DNA from: Symsagittifera roscoffensis
Taxonomy: Eukaryota > Xenacoelomorpha > Acoela > Convolutidae
Direction of reading: 5' to 3'
NCBI RefSeq assembly: GCF_963678635.1
Contig: NC_087062.1
Span: 65,718,647 to 65,782,646, forward strand
DNA length: 64,000 nucleotides
The position numbers and the translations under genes are program-made. This document shows positions 43,578 through 55,104 of the stretch, in pieces (the stretch's first letter is position 1; every line of letters begins with the position of its first letter). The notes under the pieces were generated by a model. It worked only from the letters and a program-made list of their open reading frames with translations. It did not search any database and was not told the DNA's origin.

Positions 43578-43779
43578 GGCTCTTTTTCCTTTTCTCCCCC
43601 ACCTCACACGAGCTTCAATTTATTAGTGTAACGAGTGGTTTTACGAGGTTGAGTATGAAGACCAAACATGTTTGTCGTGGCCTTATTAGTCTGGATGTAA
43701 ATTTTCATAACAATTGGACAATGTGGTCAACAAATTAGCATGTAAAAATTTGCAGGTGGGGGGAAAAGAAAAAAGAGCC
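43578..43779. mobile_element. hAT-like MITE, 202 bp
   Basis: Terminal inverted repeats of about 26 bp (GGCTCTTTTTCCTTTTCTCC at the left, its near complement at the right) are flanked by a perfect 8-bp direct repeat CGTACCTC (43570-43577 and 43780-43787). An 8-bp duplication fits hAT transposases. There is no coding sequence, so it is non-autonomous. Confidence 0.85.
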
Positions 43780-43846
43780 CGTACCTCAGACCACAGGTAT
43801 CCATAGTACTGTGCATCGCATGTGCGAAAGTATGGACATGAGTCTG

Positions 43847-44088
43847 GGACCTCGACCCGGGAAGACCGCTCAGAAACCGCTCAAATCTTGCTTGAAAAAC
43901 TGTTCAAAAATCACCGCAAGAAATGAGCGGTTTTTGAGCGGTTTTTTAAGCAAGATTTGAGCGGTTTGAGCGGTTTTTCCAAAAAACCGCCCAAACCGCC
44001 CAAACCGCTCAAACCGCTCAAATCTTGCTGAAAAACCGCTCAAACCGCTCAAATCTTGAGCGGTTTTTGAGCGGGATCTCGACCCGGG
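43847..44088. repeat. GAGCGGTTT array flanked by 15-bp direct repeats
   Basis: The interior 43862-44073 is built almost wholly of GAGCGGTTT and its complement, alternating with CAAGATTTGAGCGG units, in several internal inversions. It is flanked by GGACCTCGACCCGGG (43847-43861) and GGATCTCGACCCGGG (44074-44088). The flanking repeat looks like a target duplication, so the array probably arrived as a mobile unit. Confidence 0.7.
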
Positions 44089-44096
44089 TTAGGATT

Positions 44097-44249
44097 GCTT
44101 AGGCTTGATTTCCCTTTGTCCAAAATTTCATTGAATAGGTTATTGGAAGCTAGTTGATTCCATGGACCTTTGCTCGTCCTTTGCTTAGGATTGATTTCGC
44201 ATTGTCTAAAATTTCATTCGATAAGTCATTGGAAACTAGTTGATTCTAG
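44097..44249. repeat. ~86-bp tandem duplication
   Basis: The blocks starting GCTTAGGCTTGATTTCCCTT (44097) and GCTTAGGATTGATTTCGCAT (44183) align over about 65 bp up to CTAGTTGATTC. Confidence 0.7.
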
Positions 44250-44999
44250 ATTGTATTAGGTTTTTTTGAAGTGTACTTCGAAAGATGAAATTTGAGTTTA
44301 GATTGGAAAGATGTTAGTAGATTGTGGATAGTTTTTGAGATTGCGTATTGTAGAGTGAGTTTTTGATGATTGTGTGCCATCGCAAATAACAAATAATTTT
44401 TAGGGTCTGTACAAGTTGTTCTTAACTAATCCGCTAGAACGGTGGTCGCCTACTTTGAAAAATTTTTTAAATTGATTAGAATTGCAAACTAATTTAAAAC
44501 CCTGGCTGGCAAAACAAGAACTGTGACCGACGCAAACTTAGAAAGGAATGCCATGAAGGTAGTAGTTCACTGTGTTTGATAATTTGGACGAAAATTGATT
44601 TTAGCCGAAGGAAATGTTCAGAAGCTGTATGTACAGAGTGAAATGTATTTATTTGTTCCCTGTTTTTAACCCTAAGAACTAGTACAATCAAGACTAAATT
44701 CCTCGCTCTGTTCGGATAAGGGAGGTAATTTGCCGATTTGTGCATTTGGAATAGAGCTCTTTATGTTTTCACCCGTTTTATTGGATTCTCAACAACATAT
44801 GCCGTAAAAAAGTGCCGGATTCTCAACAAATTATGCCGCAAAATATGTCATATAGGGTCTATCTAACTGCATTTCTGATGGACAAAAAGATTTTTCATTT
44901 TCCATTTATGTACACTGATCCGTCGGAATCTAGAACGTCTCGGATGTTTTAAAGGTACTTTTGCATATGGTGGGATACATTTAAAGATAAAAATTCAGT
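44250..44999. other. Decayed intergenic sequence
   Basis: No gene was found. A short imperfect tandem pair GGATTCTCAACAA...ATGCCG is seen at about 44776-44840. Confidence 0.4.
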
Positions 45000-47369
45000 G
45001 CGATTGTGTTTCAAACTGCTGATTGATAGAGACAAGTTATTACAGTTCAAAAAGGAGGCAATCAAGTATTAATGTAAGCTTGCCTAACTTGATTATTCCA
45101 ATAATGAACCAGTCGCGTTGCCGTGTAAATTTCAACCATTTTTTGGTTTTACTGCTTCTTTGATTCTGTATATCGCTGCCAAGACAAATTCTCTGTCATA
45201 GTGGAATTCGGAATTGTTTTTCTAGATCGAATTCTCAAAACCTATTATGTTAGTCCCATATCTTCTTTTACCGGATGAGTCATTTGCGAAATTAAATGTT
45301 GAACGACTATCGACCCATCATCAAATAGGTTGAATTTGCTTTAATTGTGTCTGCTTTGTCTTCATGGGCCTGGACGATGGGACTTAGAATTGGGTCTTCT
45401 TCCGTTAAGAGATTTAGCAATTTGTCGTTAAACAAAATGTTTGAGACCTGCGGGCGTTTGCGCAACTTCAAATTTTTGCCTTTTAAATTTATAAGTTTTT
45501 CGTGTTCTGATAGAATAGGGATTTCGACTGAAATTTGGATTTCGAAATAAACGGGATAAACATTGTTTTTATGTTCTGCGAAGCTTCCTTTGGATGGCAC
45601 CAAAATATCTTCTAAGAAACAATTTGTGAAGGGATTATTTCCGATTGCTGAGTCCATGACTTTTTCAAATTCATTTGGCATGTCACCAAGTCGGTAAAAG
45701 CCGGTTAAAAATTGATATTTGCCGGTTATATGACCACCTACTCAGCTAAAGTTGCGGTGACTAGCAGTACAGCTGTCCAGCTAGAGTTGACTAAAAGCGT
45801 TTTGTAGAACTAGGTTGGTAAAACAGACTTCTCCGGTGGAATCATTCAAAATTTGAGCGGCTACGTTATCGAATCATTCGTGTTTATTAGGCATTTGATA
45901 TTTATTTATTATATCTTTTTGTTAATGAATTTTGAGTCAAGTGCTAGTTTGATCGAATAATCAATTTTGCAAAAAAAATAAGATTGTGCTGATAAATCTA
46001 TCTTCATCGAAGTTTTCTAGTTTTTTGATGTTTCCTTCGGATTTAAGTCGGTCCAATTCGGTTTTTACTTTGTCGTATAAGTGAGGAGGGACGCGCCTAC
46101 CTTTTAGTTGAATCAGTTCTAAATCTACTTGGAAGTAGGTAACTTTCGTCTGATTTATAATTTGTCTAATCCGAAAGAATAAGTAATAAAAAAAACCTTG
46201 GATGTTATTTCAATCTCTCTTTGTTTTTCAGCAATAAAAATTAAGTTTCTAGGTTTACCTTTTTTTTGGTTTTGTAATAAGTAAAATGCTTATCAGTTAC
46301 TTCTATCTCGAATTTTGGCGAACTTTTGTTGCTAAGTTTATTTCCGTCGTGACCTTCTGTTAGGAAAAACTGATTTTCTTGTTCAGACTACCCGTTTGAG
46401 AAGATTGTTATGATTAGCTTTCCGGTGATAATTACAGCAGTGTCCGTAAATCCGCAATGCATGTCTTTCGTTGGTTGATACTCCGAATGAAACTTCAGGT
46501 AAATTCGGGAAGCCTCAATTCGTGTAGAATTTTTCTCTTGAAGAAGCTAGCTGGGCTCTTGAGAAAGCCTACGTGTATGTTTAGAGCTACTTGTTTTTCA
46601 TTTCTCAGGGCAATATTTAACAGCTTCTTGAGTTCTTTTCCTTCGTGATCGCGATAGAAGTTACATTAAATAGAGAGTAATCATCCTTATTGCTCTGTCC
46701 GGATTCTGACCATGCATTGATCACTCAACGACTTTCTCTATTTGAAGGTCGTTATTTATATCCGGTTGATCCGAAGGATAATTACAAACTGTATTAAGTA
46801 CAACTTGGCTATCTACAATATGTAGAATTCTACGGCGATGCTTACAATGACTGGCAAAGTGTACTTTATGTTTAAATGATGTGCAATTTGTGTATTTTGT
46901 CGGGGACAATGCTAAAGGACCTTTATAAAAGTTTTCGCCGCATTTGATACAATTATTTTTTCGCTCAATGTTCACATTTGGTTCCCTTTAAACATTAAAA
47001 TGATTAAAAGATTGATGTACATATGATCGGTTGAATTTAAAACTGTTCGCCATCTTCATGGGGTTTGTCATCCCTTTTTTGTCAATTAATGCACACTAAG
47101 TGCTTCTAATGAAGGAATTGTTTCTGTGAGTAGTTTTCTTTGAATGTCAGAGTTCTTCTTGTTGTTGATGAAGATGTCTCTCATCCATTCATCTTATCCG
47201 GCAGAAATGTTGCATTTCATTGCCATTTTGGCTAAAGCTCACTAAAATTGATCCAAAAATTTTCATTATCTTTGCTTTCCATCAAGTAATTTATGTTTTT
47301 CGAACGTGACCTTTAATTTTCTCACAAATACTATCGACAAATTGTCCCAGAACTCTTTCAAGTGAACTT
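45000..47369 (-). pseudogene. G1: degraded Ty3/gypsy gag-pol of a second family
   Basis: On the minus strand, gag remnants lie at about 47330-47040. A cysteine cluster CIKCGENF...NCTSFKHKVHFASHCK at 46950-46840 resembles the two-knuckle arrangement of gypsy Gag. Degraded protease-region sequence (INAWSESG-type) lies near 46700, and RT at 45681-45307 (FEKVMDSAIGN, CFLEDILV, GSFAEHKN). The active-site box reads FLED. RNase-H-like residues (NNSEFHYDREFVLAAI) follow at about 45230-45130. Stops are frequent. The RT is not close to that of elements B and C. A short LTR lies directly upstream at 47370-47548. Confidence 0.65.
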
Positions 47370-47548
47370 TGTTACAGCTAATTTACTTAAGTACACATAA
47401 AAATTTAAAAGTAAGAAGTGAATTAGTCTCAAAACAAAAACATTGAATAAAGCAGAGAGCATTCTCTCCGCCGGAGGAAATGAACGTTTCAAGGTCATAA
47501 CATTTTATGGCCTGTTATATCATATAGGCTAAATTAAGACAAGTAACA
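47370..47548 (-). repeat. Short LTR upstream of G1
   Basis: On the minus strand it runs from TGTTAC to GTAACA, 179 bp. It matches 27088-27302 with a deletion near one end. Its position suggests the 5' LTR of G1. Confidence 0.6.
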
Positions 47549-49200
47549 CACTGCACTTCACAACACTTTAACAATGTAGATGAGGCGCGAATTTTGACAG
47601 AGGTTGGGTTCCGAAAATCGAGATACAATGTCAAATCTGATAGTTATATTGTAGTTTAATCTGTAGTTTGCTAATCAATTTAGAAAGTTGGAGAAGTTGA
47701 AAAGTCCGAGCACCTAAATGATTCGGACAGTGTACGTACTAAAAATTGCAGGTCTCTATAATGGGAGTTTTTTCCTTTTTTTGCGCACTGATTGAATGCG
47801 CAGGCTGAGCGTAATTTCTGATGATTGATTTCTGATGAGCCAAATTTACTCTTTTTGGGATGAAACTTTGGTTCCGAGTTATGCAAAAAAACTTAACTAT
47901 GACAACTTTGATAAAATGAAAAAACTTTCCAATTCGCTTCGAGAAGATTATTTCTATCGAATTGGAAAATCACCTATTTCTTTGTAAAAAAAATTCCACG
48001 AGATAGCTTATTAATTTTAGCAACAGGTTTGACAAAATCAATGACATGTGACTCCTGAACCGAACCAGACACATGACACGTACCGAATAAGTTTTAAACC
48101 TTATAATTTTTCAGTATTTCCTCTACTAGACCTTTTGTTGGCTTTTTTTTCAAGCTCGTCTTATTAGTTGTACCAAAGATCAGTACACTATTTTGAAGTT
48201 TTGGTTGAAATTATTTATGTTTTTCCGAGCAGAGTACAGGCGTTGAAGAAAACTGAATTAAGCCACTTATGCAGAAGAGATTCACTCAACTGATTTTGAG
48301 TGAGAGGGGAGGGTAGTTTTCGAGTGAGATTTCAGATTTGGGAGGGAAGTTCTAAAGAAATGTCAAAAACTTTCTAAAAAAATACCAAAAAAATCAAAAT
48401 ATGGACTTCTCCGGGGGCCATAACTCGTAGTGTCAGAAAATTTGGGAGTCTTCTCACGACCCGTTATTTGAATTGAACTCAAATTCTCAAATTCGAAATT
48501 ATTTAAAAAGTTGAAGAAACGGTCAAAAAGTTGACTATTCCGAGGGCCATAACTTTAAATGTGAAAACAATATCGAGCAGTGCTCCTGCAGGGAGCTTTT
48601 CAGAGCTACTTTGTTCATTGAAACCAAAAACTCAGATTTGAGAGGTCAAACTTTCCCCCACAGACTGCAGGCAGAGGGATTAAAAAAGAAGAAACTGTAT
48701 GGGAAAATAAAAGCACACGTTCTTTCAATTGATGCCCTTTTTTCAAAATCAATTGAGTTCTTTCGAGAAAAACTAAAATGTTTTCAATGAATTTGGAAAT
48801 AAGTTTCCATAATGAAAAGAAAAGAATTTTCAACCAACCGATTGGTCAACAAACAACTAAAATGTGCAGAGGCGAGTGTTCAAGTTATATTTCCCTTGTT
48901 ACGACCAAAATGTGTGGAGGGGAGTGTCCAAGTTGTGTTTCCCTTGATAAGATAAAAAAATTAGGTCATTATTATTAGAAACAGGCCAAAATAATTTAAT
49001 GAAGACTTTTTCATAGGCGATATAAAATTTCGTATAAAAAATAAGGAGTCAAGGCAAGTAATTTTACAAAATAAAACACTACAAAAAAATGTGCTCAGCA
49101 AAAAAAAATTCGAGATGTGACAACTAAGCTGACAACCGATAAGCAGACAAAAAATTGGCCGACAGTTTTAATTGAAACAGAATATTTCCTGAATGAAAAA
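47549..49200. other. Decayed intergenic sequence with small duplications
   Basis: No supported gene. There is a 48-bp imperfect tandem pair at 48859-48949 (AAAATGTG...GAGTGT..AAGTT). There is also a spaced pair around CC(G/A)GGGGCCATAACT at about 48412 and 48540. Open frames here are short and lack family features. Confidence 0.45.
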
Positions 49201-49204
49201 AAAA

Positions 49205-49290
49205 CAGGTCCTGGCCAGATTCGAACCCAGGATTTTTGCCCTCTCAGGCATATCAGTTACATCCAGGGTAAGTAGGCCGGGCACATCTAG
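49205..49290 (-). pseudogene. tRNA-derived sequence with T-arm (SINE head or pseudo-tRNA)
   Basis: On the minus strand TCCTGGGTTCGAATCTGG gives a canonical box B. It is followed by a run of nine T about 13 bases later and preceded by GCCTGAGAGGGC in the position of an anticodon arm. The acceptor stem and D-arm do not pair properly, so it is not a working tRNA. Confidence 0.4.
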
Positions 49291-50215
49291 AAGTTAGAAT
49301 TCATTATGATTGAAGATACAAAAGATTCTGCAAAGCAAGTTGTTAACCTGGAAAGAATCTACACTCCAGTTTGATAACGCTTAATAATCGCTAGCATAAT
49401 AAGTACGAAATTGAACACGATTTTTTGGTACCTTGTTAACCAGCAAGATATTCAATTTAGCAATTGAAAATCAAATGCAAAGAAGATACATTCCGTTATA
49501 TGCGCGGAAAAATTTAATCGTCGTTGGATGAGAATTTGAATTTCTGAAACATTGTATGAAAACAGCCAAAAGTTTTGTCATTCGACCATTATGATTACAA
49601 AATTTACCTCATGTGTTTTAAATTATGATCGACTGTTCCCTTTTCCGACAAATTAGAGATCCCATGCATCAGCATTTAAACGCTTTCTTTTTGTGTTTCC
49701 AAATCGGCTAGAAGACTAGCACATGTTTTCACGATTTCGTCCTCAATTTCGTTTTTGGAGTGCACCGTAATCAGATATTGTAGTCCCGTTAGATCAGATA
49801 TTGTAGTCCCGCTGTTTTTTGATGGCACTTCCCATAGCAGTTTTTAACAACTTACCAGTACTCGTCTCGTAAAGGTCAAACAATGGGGTAGATTTCCAGT
49901 AGTCGGCACAAGGAAGTAGGCACTCAAAGATATTTCTATGGCTGAATGGTATCCCAACTCTTAAAAAATAAATTCAGTCAACTGAAAAGTTTTTTAATTA
50001 ACCCGTCTTTAAAGCACGCTTCAGATCACATGAAAAATTTTCGATAGGAATAAATTTCTGACTTTTACCGTTTCCAAATCTTTTGCCTCTCGTTCAAATC
50101 TTAAGAGAATAATAAATTCCCTACCTCTTTTCTCAAGTTTATTGATAACAGATACTACAATACCAGAAATCTTCAGCAATAATCTGAATGATGATATATT
50201 TCAGCTACTGTTGAA
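49291..50215. other. Intergenic sequence, nothing recognised
   Basis: AT-rich with no open frame of interest. A 24-bp tandem pair AGATATTGTAGTCCCG occurs at about 49772-49812. Confidence 0.4.
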
Positions 50216-50219
50216 TAAT

Positions 50220-53010
50220 CATGCTTTGAATAACCTTTTTAAAACAAACTAGCAAGCCCGTCTCCAAATGATTAATCGGCTCGCAAAAATTTGTCGTTGC
50301 TCAGATCAAGCTATTCCTTCTATGAAACTTCGGAGGGCGCAAAGTAAAAAAATTTCTAGTTAGGCTATTCCAGATAAAAAAGCTTTGAGATATTCTAAAC
50401 TATTTCATGCAGCGAATAAGATGACAAAACCTTACTTTTTTCTTTGGAAGCGTTGAACTTGGAAGCGTTTTCTATGGAAGCGTTTTTCATTTAAGCGTTG
50501 AACCTCCAAATATCTCAAGTTATTTCATGGACCGAATCAACTTGCAATAAATTCAAGAGTTTTTAAGCAAACTATTCTAGCTATATACTTTTGAATTATT
50601 TCAAAAACTTATTATAGAGCAAAACAGTATTTGTTAGTTTTGCAAGTAAGCTAAGCATCGAATGAAACGAGTACTTCATAAAGCAAATCATAAAGCAGAA
50701 AATTAAGGTTTTCTTCATCAAGCTATTAATTACGAAATTTTCAAAAATTCTACGTTATTTTATTTTTATTGCAGCCATTCAAGCGATGATGCTTATTGAA
50801 ATATATCAAGTTATTTCATAAAACTAATCGGATGGAAAAAAAGAAAGATTTTCTAAGCAAGCTATTAGATATGAAACTTTGAAATGTAGCTAATCAGATC
50901 GCAAAACAATTAATTATTTCTATGGAAGCCACTCGAGCGATGAAGTTTCAAATAATTCACTTCATAGACCAAATCTGAAGACAATAGAATCAAAATTTTT
51001 TAGGCAAGCTACTCGAGCTAAGAAAGTTCAAGACAGGAAATATTTCGTAGTTTTTTTTTCTATCAAGTGCTTTCAAGTTTGCGAAAAAGTTAAGAATTTC
51101 TAGGCAAGCTATTGAAGCAATGATACTTTGGAAGTTATTTCGTAGACCAAATCGGCTTGCAAAAGTTTAAATTTTATTAAGCAAGCTATTAGAGCTACTC
51201 AACTTTGAAATGTTGAAAGTTATTTCATAAACCGAATCAGCTAAAAGCAAAAAGCTTCAAAACTTTTGAAGAAAGCTGTTCAAGCGGTGAAACTTTGAGT
51301 TATTTCAAGTTTTCTTGTGGACTAAAGCGGAAGGCGGAATTTTACAGTTTTTTAAGGGAGCTTTTAAAGCTAAGAAATATTTAATGAAGCGACTAACTTT
51401 GTTCGCGAAATCTTGACTTTTTTCAGCAAGTTTTGCATGAAACTTTGAAATATTTCAAGTTATTTCATAGACCTGGTCGGTTCACAAAAAAATGAAATTT
51501 TTTATGCAAAATATTCAAGCTACAAAATTATTCAAGTTATTTTGTAGAAGAAAACGATTTGCTAGAATTCAAAACTTTGGAAGCGAACTCTCCAAGTACG
51601 AAAACTTCAATTAATCCAATTTGTCTTCAAAAATACCGAATCGGTTCGCGAAAAACTGTATGAAACAATTTCGTAGCTTGATTGGCAAGCTCTAAGTTAT
51701 TTTGGAGAAGAAAACGTTTTGCTAGAATTCAAAACTTTGTAAGCAAAAAGACCTAATTGGTTCGCGAAAAACTCTGAGCAAGCTACTCAAGCTACGAAAC
51801 ATTGAAATATAGCAAGTCATTTCATAGACCGAGTCGGTTTGCAAAAGAAAATGAAATTTTCTACCCAAATTATTCAGGCTATAAGTTTTTGACATACTCA
51901 AGTTATTTTGTGGACTAAAACGATTCGCTAAAATTTAAATGTTTGGAATCAAGCTCTTCAAGTAAGTAAATTTCAAATATTCTAACTGATCCTTAAAAAG
52001 ACCGAATCGGAGCACAATAAAAACTTATGCTAGTCTGAGCAAGCTAATCAAGCTATGACACATTGAAATATTTCAAATCATTTGATAAACCGAGTCAGTT
52101 CGCAAAGAAGACATTTTCTCAGCAAAATATTCAAGCTACAAAACTTTCACATACTCAAGTTATCTTGTAAACCAAAACGATTTGCTAAAAAACTAAGTTT
52201 TGGAAGCAAGCTTTTCAAGTTATGAATCTTTAAATAATCCAATTTATCTTCGCGAACTTTTCCTAAGCACGCTATTCTAGCTAAGAAACAATGAACTTTT
52301 TCAATTTATTTCATAGACCGAATCGGTTTGCAAAAAGTTAATGTTTTTGTAAGCAAGCGATTCAAGCTGAAAAAAACTTCATAGATTGTCAACTTGCTAT
52401 TGAAATATGTCAAATTGTTTCAAAGAGCAATTCAAGTGGCGAGAAGCATTTTTTCTCAGCGAGCTATTGAGGCAATAAAACTTTGAGTTATTTCACTTTT
52501 TCACAATTCATAAGTTTTCAACGTTTCATAATGTGTCAAAAAAAAATTCGAATTAACTTAAAACAACAACCTTCTTGCTAGAAAAACTAGCTTTATGCAT
52601 GCTGGTTTGCGCTAATGAATATCTTAAAATTTCTCAATTTTTCCTTGCTTGCGAAGCTTGCTTAGAAAAAATACGGTTATCGCCAATCGGTTTGCTCTAT
52701 GAAACAACTTGACTTTTTTCAAAGTTTCATCACATTAATATTTGAAATTTTTCATAGTTTTTCTGAGCACGCTATTCATGCGATGAAAATTTGAAAAATG
52801 TCAAGTTGTTTCATAAAACAAATCGCGAGAAGTTTCAGTTTTTCTAAGCAAGCTATTCAGGCGATGAAACTTTGAATTATTTCAAGTTTTCACAGAGCTA
52901 ATCAACTGAGGAAAACTGTAATACTTTTAGGCAAGCTCTGCAAGCAATGAAACATTGAAATATTTCAAGATATTCCATACTGCAACTCGGTTTGCCAAAA
53001 AGTTAGTTTT
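50220..53010. repeat. Degenerate satellite, period ~85 bp
   Basis: The consensus includes AAGCAAGCTATTCAAGCTA, GAAACTTTGAAATATTTCAA, then GTTATTTCATAGACCGAATC and GGTTCGCAAAAA. Anchors such as TTATTTCATAGACC recur at about 51139, 51223, 51308, 51461, 51533, 51810, 51903, 52077, 52160 and 52305. Spacings are close to 72-93 bp or their doubles. About 30 degenerate units fill the region and no gene is present. A weaker alternating two-unit pattern (CGAATCGG versus AAAACGATT) hints at a higher-order dimer. Confidence 0.75.
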
Positions 53011-53614
53011 TCTAGCAAGGAGGTTGCTTGTTTTGTTAGTTCATTTCAGAAGAAAATCAATCTGTAAAGGCAGAATTTCGGAAAAAATTAACAAATACTG
53101 TCTAGCCTTGAAATCGAATTTAGTTCATTTTGTCTGAAGAATTGAGTTTTTGTCAAAAAAATTCTTGAATAATCCAGACGTAAGAATGTTTGATCATTCT
53201 AGAATACTCTTGCCCTAAAGAATTCTTAACCGTATCATTCGACAGAGCTAAAACATTGCTTTCAGTTAAACATTGCTTCCATAGCGCATTCCGACTTTCG
53301 TTAAGTATATAAGGTGTTACGTAACTTCAGTTTAAAACTTGGAAGTTCAAATTGGTAAGTTTGCATTTGAAAGTCAAGAAAAGTTGATTGTTTCTCAATT
53401 AAGTTTCATTCTTTTTTTTGGAAACAAAACTCTCCAATCTAAGCAAATTTTTGTTTAATTTATTTATATCTTCGAGACAAATTGGTCGATTTTCATTTTT
53501 TTCCACTGCAGTCCGAGTAAACAAAGATAGAACCAAACTATCTTTATACATATTTTATCCCTTAATTTTGTGCGAATAAAAAAATAAGCACTGCCCTACC
53601 TTTAACAAGAAATT
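53011..53614. other. Intergenic sequence, nothing recognised
   Basis: AT-rich spacer between the satellite and the solo LTR, with no supported feature. Confidence 0.4.
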
Positions 53615-53993
53615 TGAGTTTAAGTCCGGGGTGGCTTTCTCATCGATTAATTTCGGATAAGGTAAACCGTCTGTTCGTCACGCTATCGTTTTTTTGGCCG
53701 GATAGATTCATGCAACTTCTTAGTCTAATACCGATCTTAATCATTTTCTTATATCTCCTAGTCTCAATAGATCTAGTGTACACTGGTATTTGCGAGATAA
53801 GATATCAGGAACTGTTTTGAAGGAGAACGACTGTTTGCTAAATTATATTTATTCTGCTCTTTCGCTGAAACTATGAATAGTTTCAGCTATACAATTTATA
53901 GAAAGTGTTAGTTATGGATCATGATTGGTTAGTAAGCAACTTTTTACAGACATAATTTATCAGTAATATAATTTGATATAAATACTGGCTCCA
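53615..53993 (-). repeat. Solo LTR of the A/B/C family
   Basis: On the minus strand it begins TGGAGCCAG and ends AACTCA, 379 bp, and aligns best with the 5' LTR of element A. The palindrome at 53864-53887 reads GCTGAAACTAT-GA-ATAGTTTCAGC. No internal region follows on either side, so it is a solo LTR. I did not find a convincing target duplication. Confidence 0.8.
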
Positions 53994-55043
53994 AAACGAA
54001 ACTAAAGTCCTGAACTGAGCTTTCTGTGTTTTACACTATCACTTAAATCTATAATCTAATATATTTAGTTATCCAGAACTCTAGCTTCCTTGACGTACTA
54101 GAACCGGATCCCTCTGACGCAACAACACCAGCTCATCTAACAGTTTTCTGACCTAATGATAGCCTGGGAATCATCTGCAGATTTTGCAGTATCACAACAT
54201 TATCAATGCTTTCTTCAATGATTAGATCTTTTTGGAATAGTTCAAGATTTTGGTGACTCATAACTTTAGTGAGGCAATTTACGACTGTCAAGCTCGAAGG
54301 AGTATGATTTTCAAAGGTTCTCATAACCTAGCACAGACTCAATAATTTGACGATGTTTTTACTTGGCAGAGTCATTTCAAAACGGAATCATGGTTCATTC
54401 CAGTTCAATAACTAAACTTCTCTTGAAAAATAGTCTTCTCACTCTCAATTTGACTGCGTAATCTATTGGACGATGTATCATGCTGGATGGAATAAGTATT
54501 ACCGTTCCGACTTTCGAAGAAAACGGAATACAAGTTAACATACCCCCCAAGCCGTTAGGGAGGGGGATGTTAACTTGGTTCTAAGTTAGAAATTTTCAGC
54601 CAATCAGAATCGAGCTTTTTACATGTAGCGCTTAGCAAATTCAATGCGAGTTAAATTCTGGGGTGGAAGATCTTAACTTGGTCTATCTGGGGGAAGGATA
54701 TTAATTTGATCCGTGGTTTTTTTGTTCATTCAATTTTCGCCGATCGAAATAATAGTTTTCGGCAAAAAATTTGTATACCCCATTGAAGATATCGACTTTC
54801 TGAGTTCAAATTCAAAAAGATCTTTTACTTCCGACTATTTTTCGTGAAGTTCTGAGGGTTTGAAAATGCCAAATTGGCCATGTTTTCGAATAAATTATGC
54901 ACGCTTCGAAGAAAGAGTTTATTCATATTGCTGATAGCGTACCCGCATCCAGTTTCCAGCGTTATTAATCGATTATAATATGATTTTAGTGCCAGTCATA
55001 CTAAAAATGAGGAAAAATTGATTTTAAACAAATCATAAAAAAT
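53994..55043. other. Intergenic sequence with a short inverted repeat
   Basis: A frame on the minus strand (54324-54133) has no recognisable domain. At about 54532-54577, AAGTTAACATACCCCC faces its near complement GGGGGATGTTAACTT across 13 bases. No other feature is supported. Confidence 0.4.
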
Positions 55044-55101
55044 ATATCAGGAACTGTTCTTAAGGAGAACGACTGTTTGCTGAGTTATATTTATTCTGTT
55101 C
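55044..55101 (-). repeat. 58-bp fragment of an A/B/C-family LTR
   Basis: The stretch from ATATCAGGAACTGTTCTTAA to TTTATTCTGTTC is almost the same as 53808-53861 in the solo LTR. It marks the left end of recognisable G2 sequence. Confidence 0.65.
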
Positions 55102-55104
55102 ATC

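Noticed and set aside
49205..49290. Second tRNA gene
   Set aside because: Only the T-arm is canonical; the acceptor stem and D-arm do not pair, so it is listed as tRNA-derived.
50220..53010. CRISPR-like array
   Set aside because: The repeat units are diverged and contiguous with no unique spacers, and the sequence is eukaryotic.
54133..54324. 63-residue minus-strand frame, considered as the end of a gypsy pol
   Set aside because: No recognisable motif; the link to G2 could not be supported.
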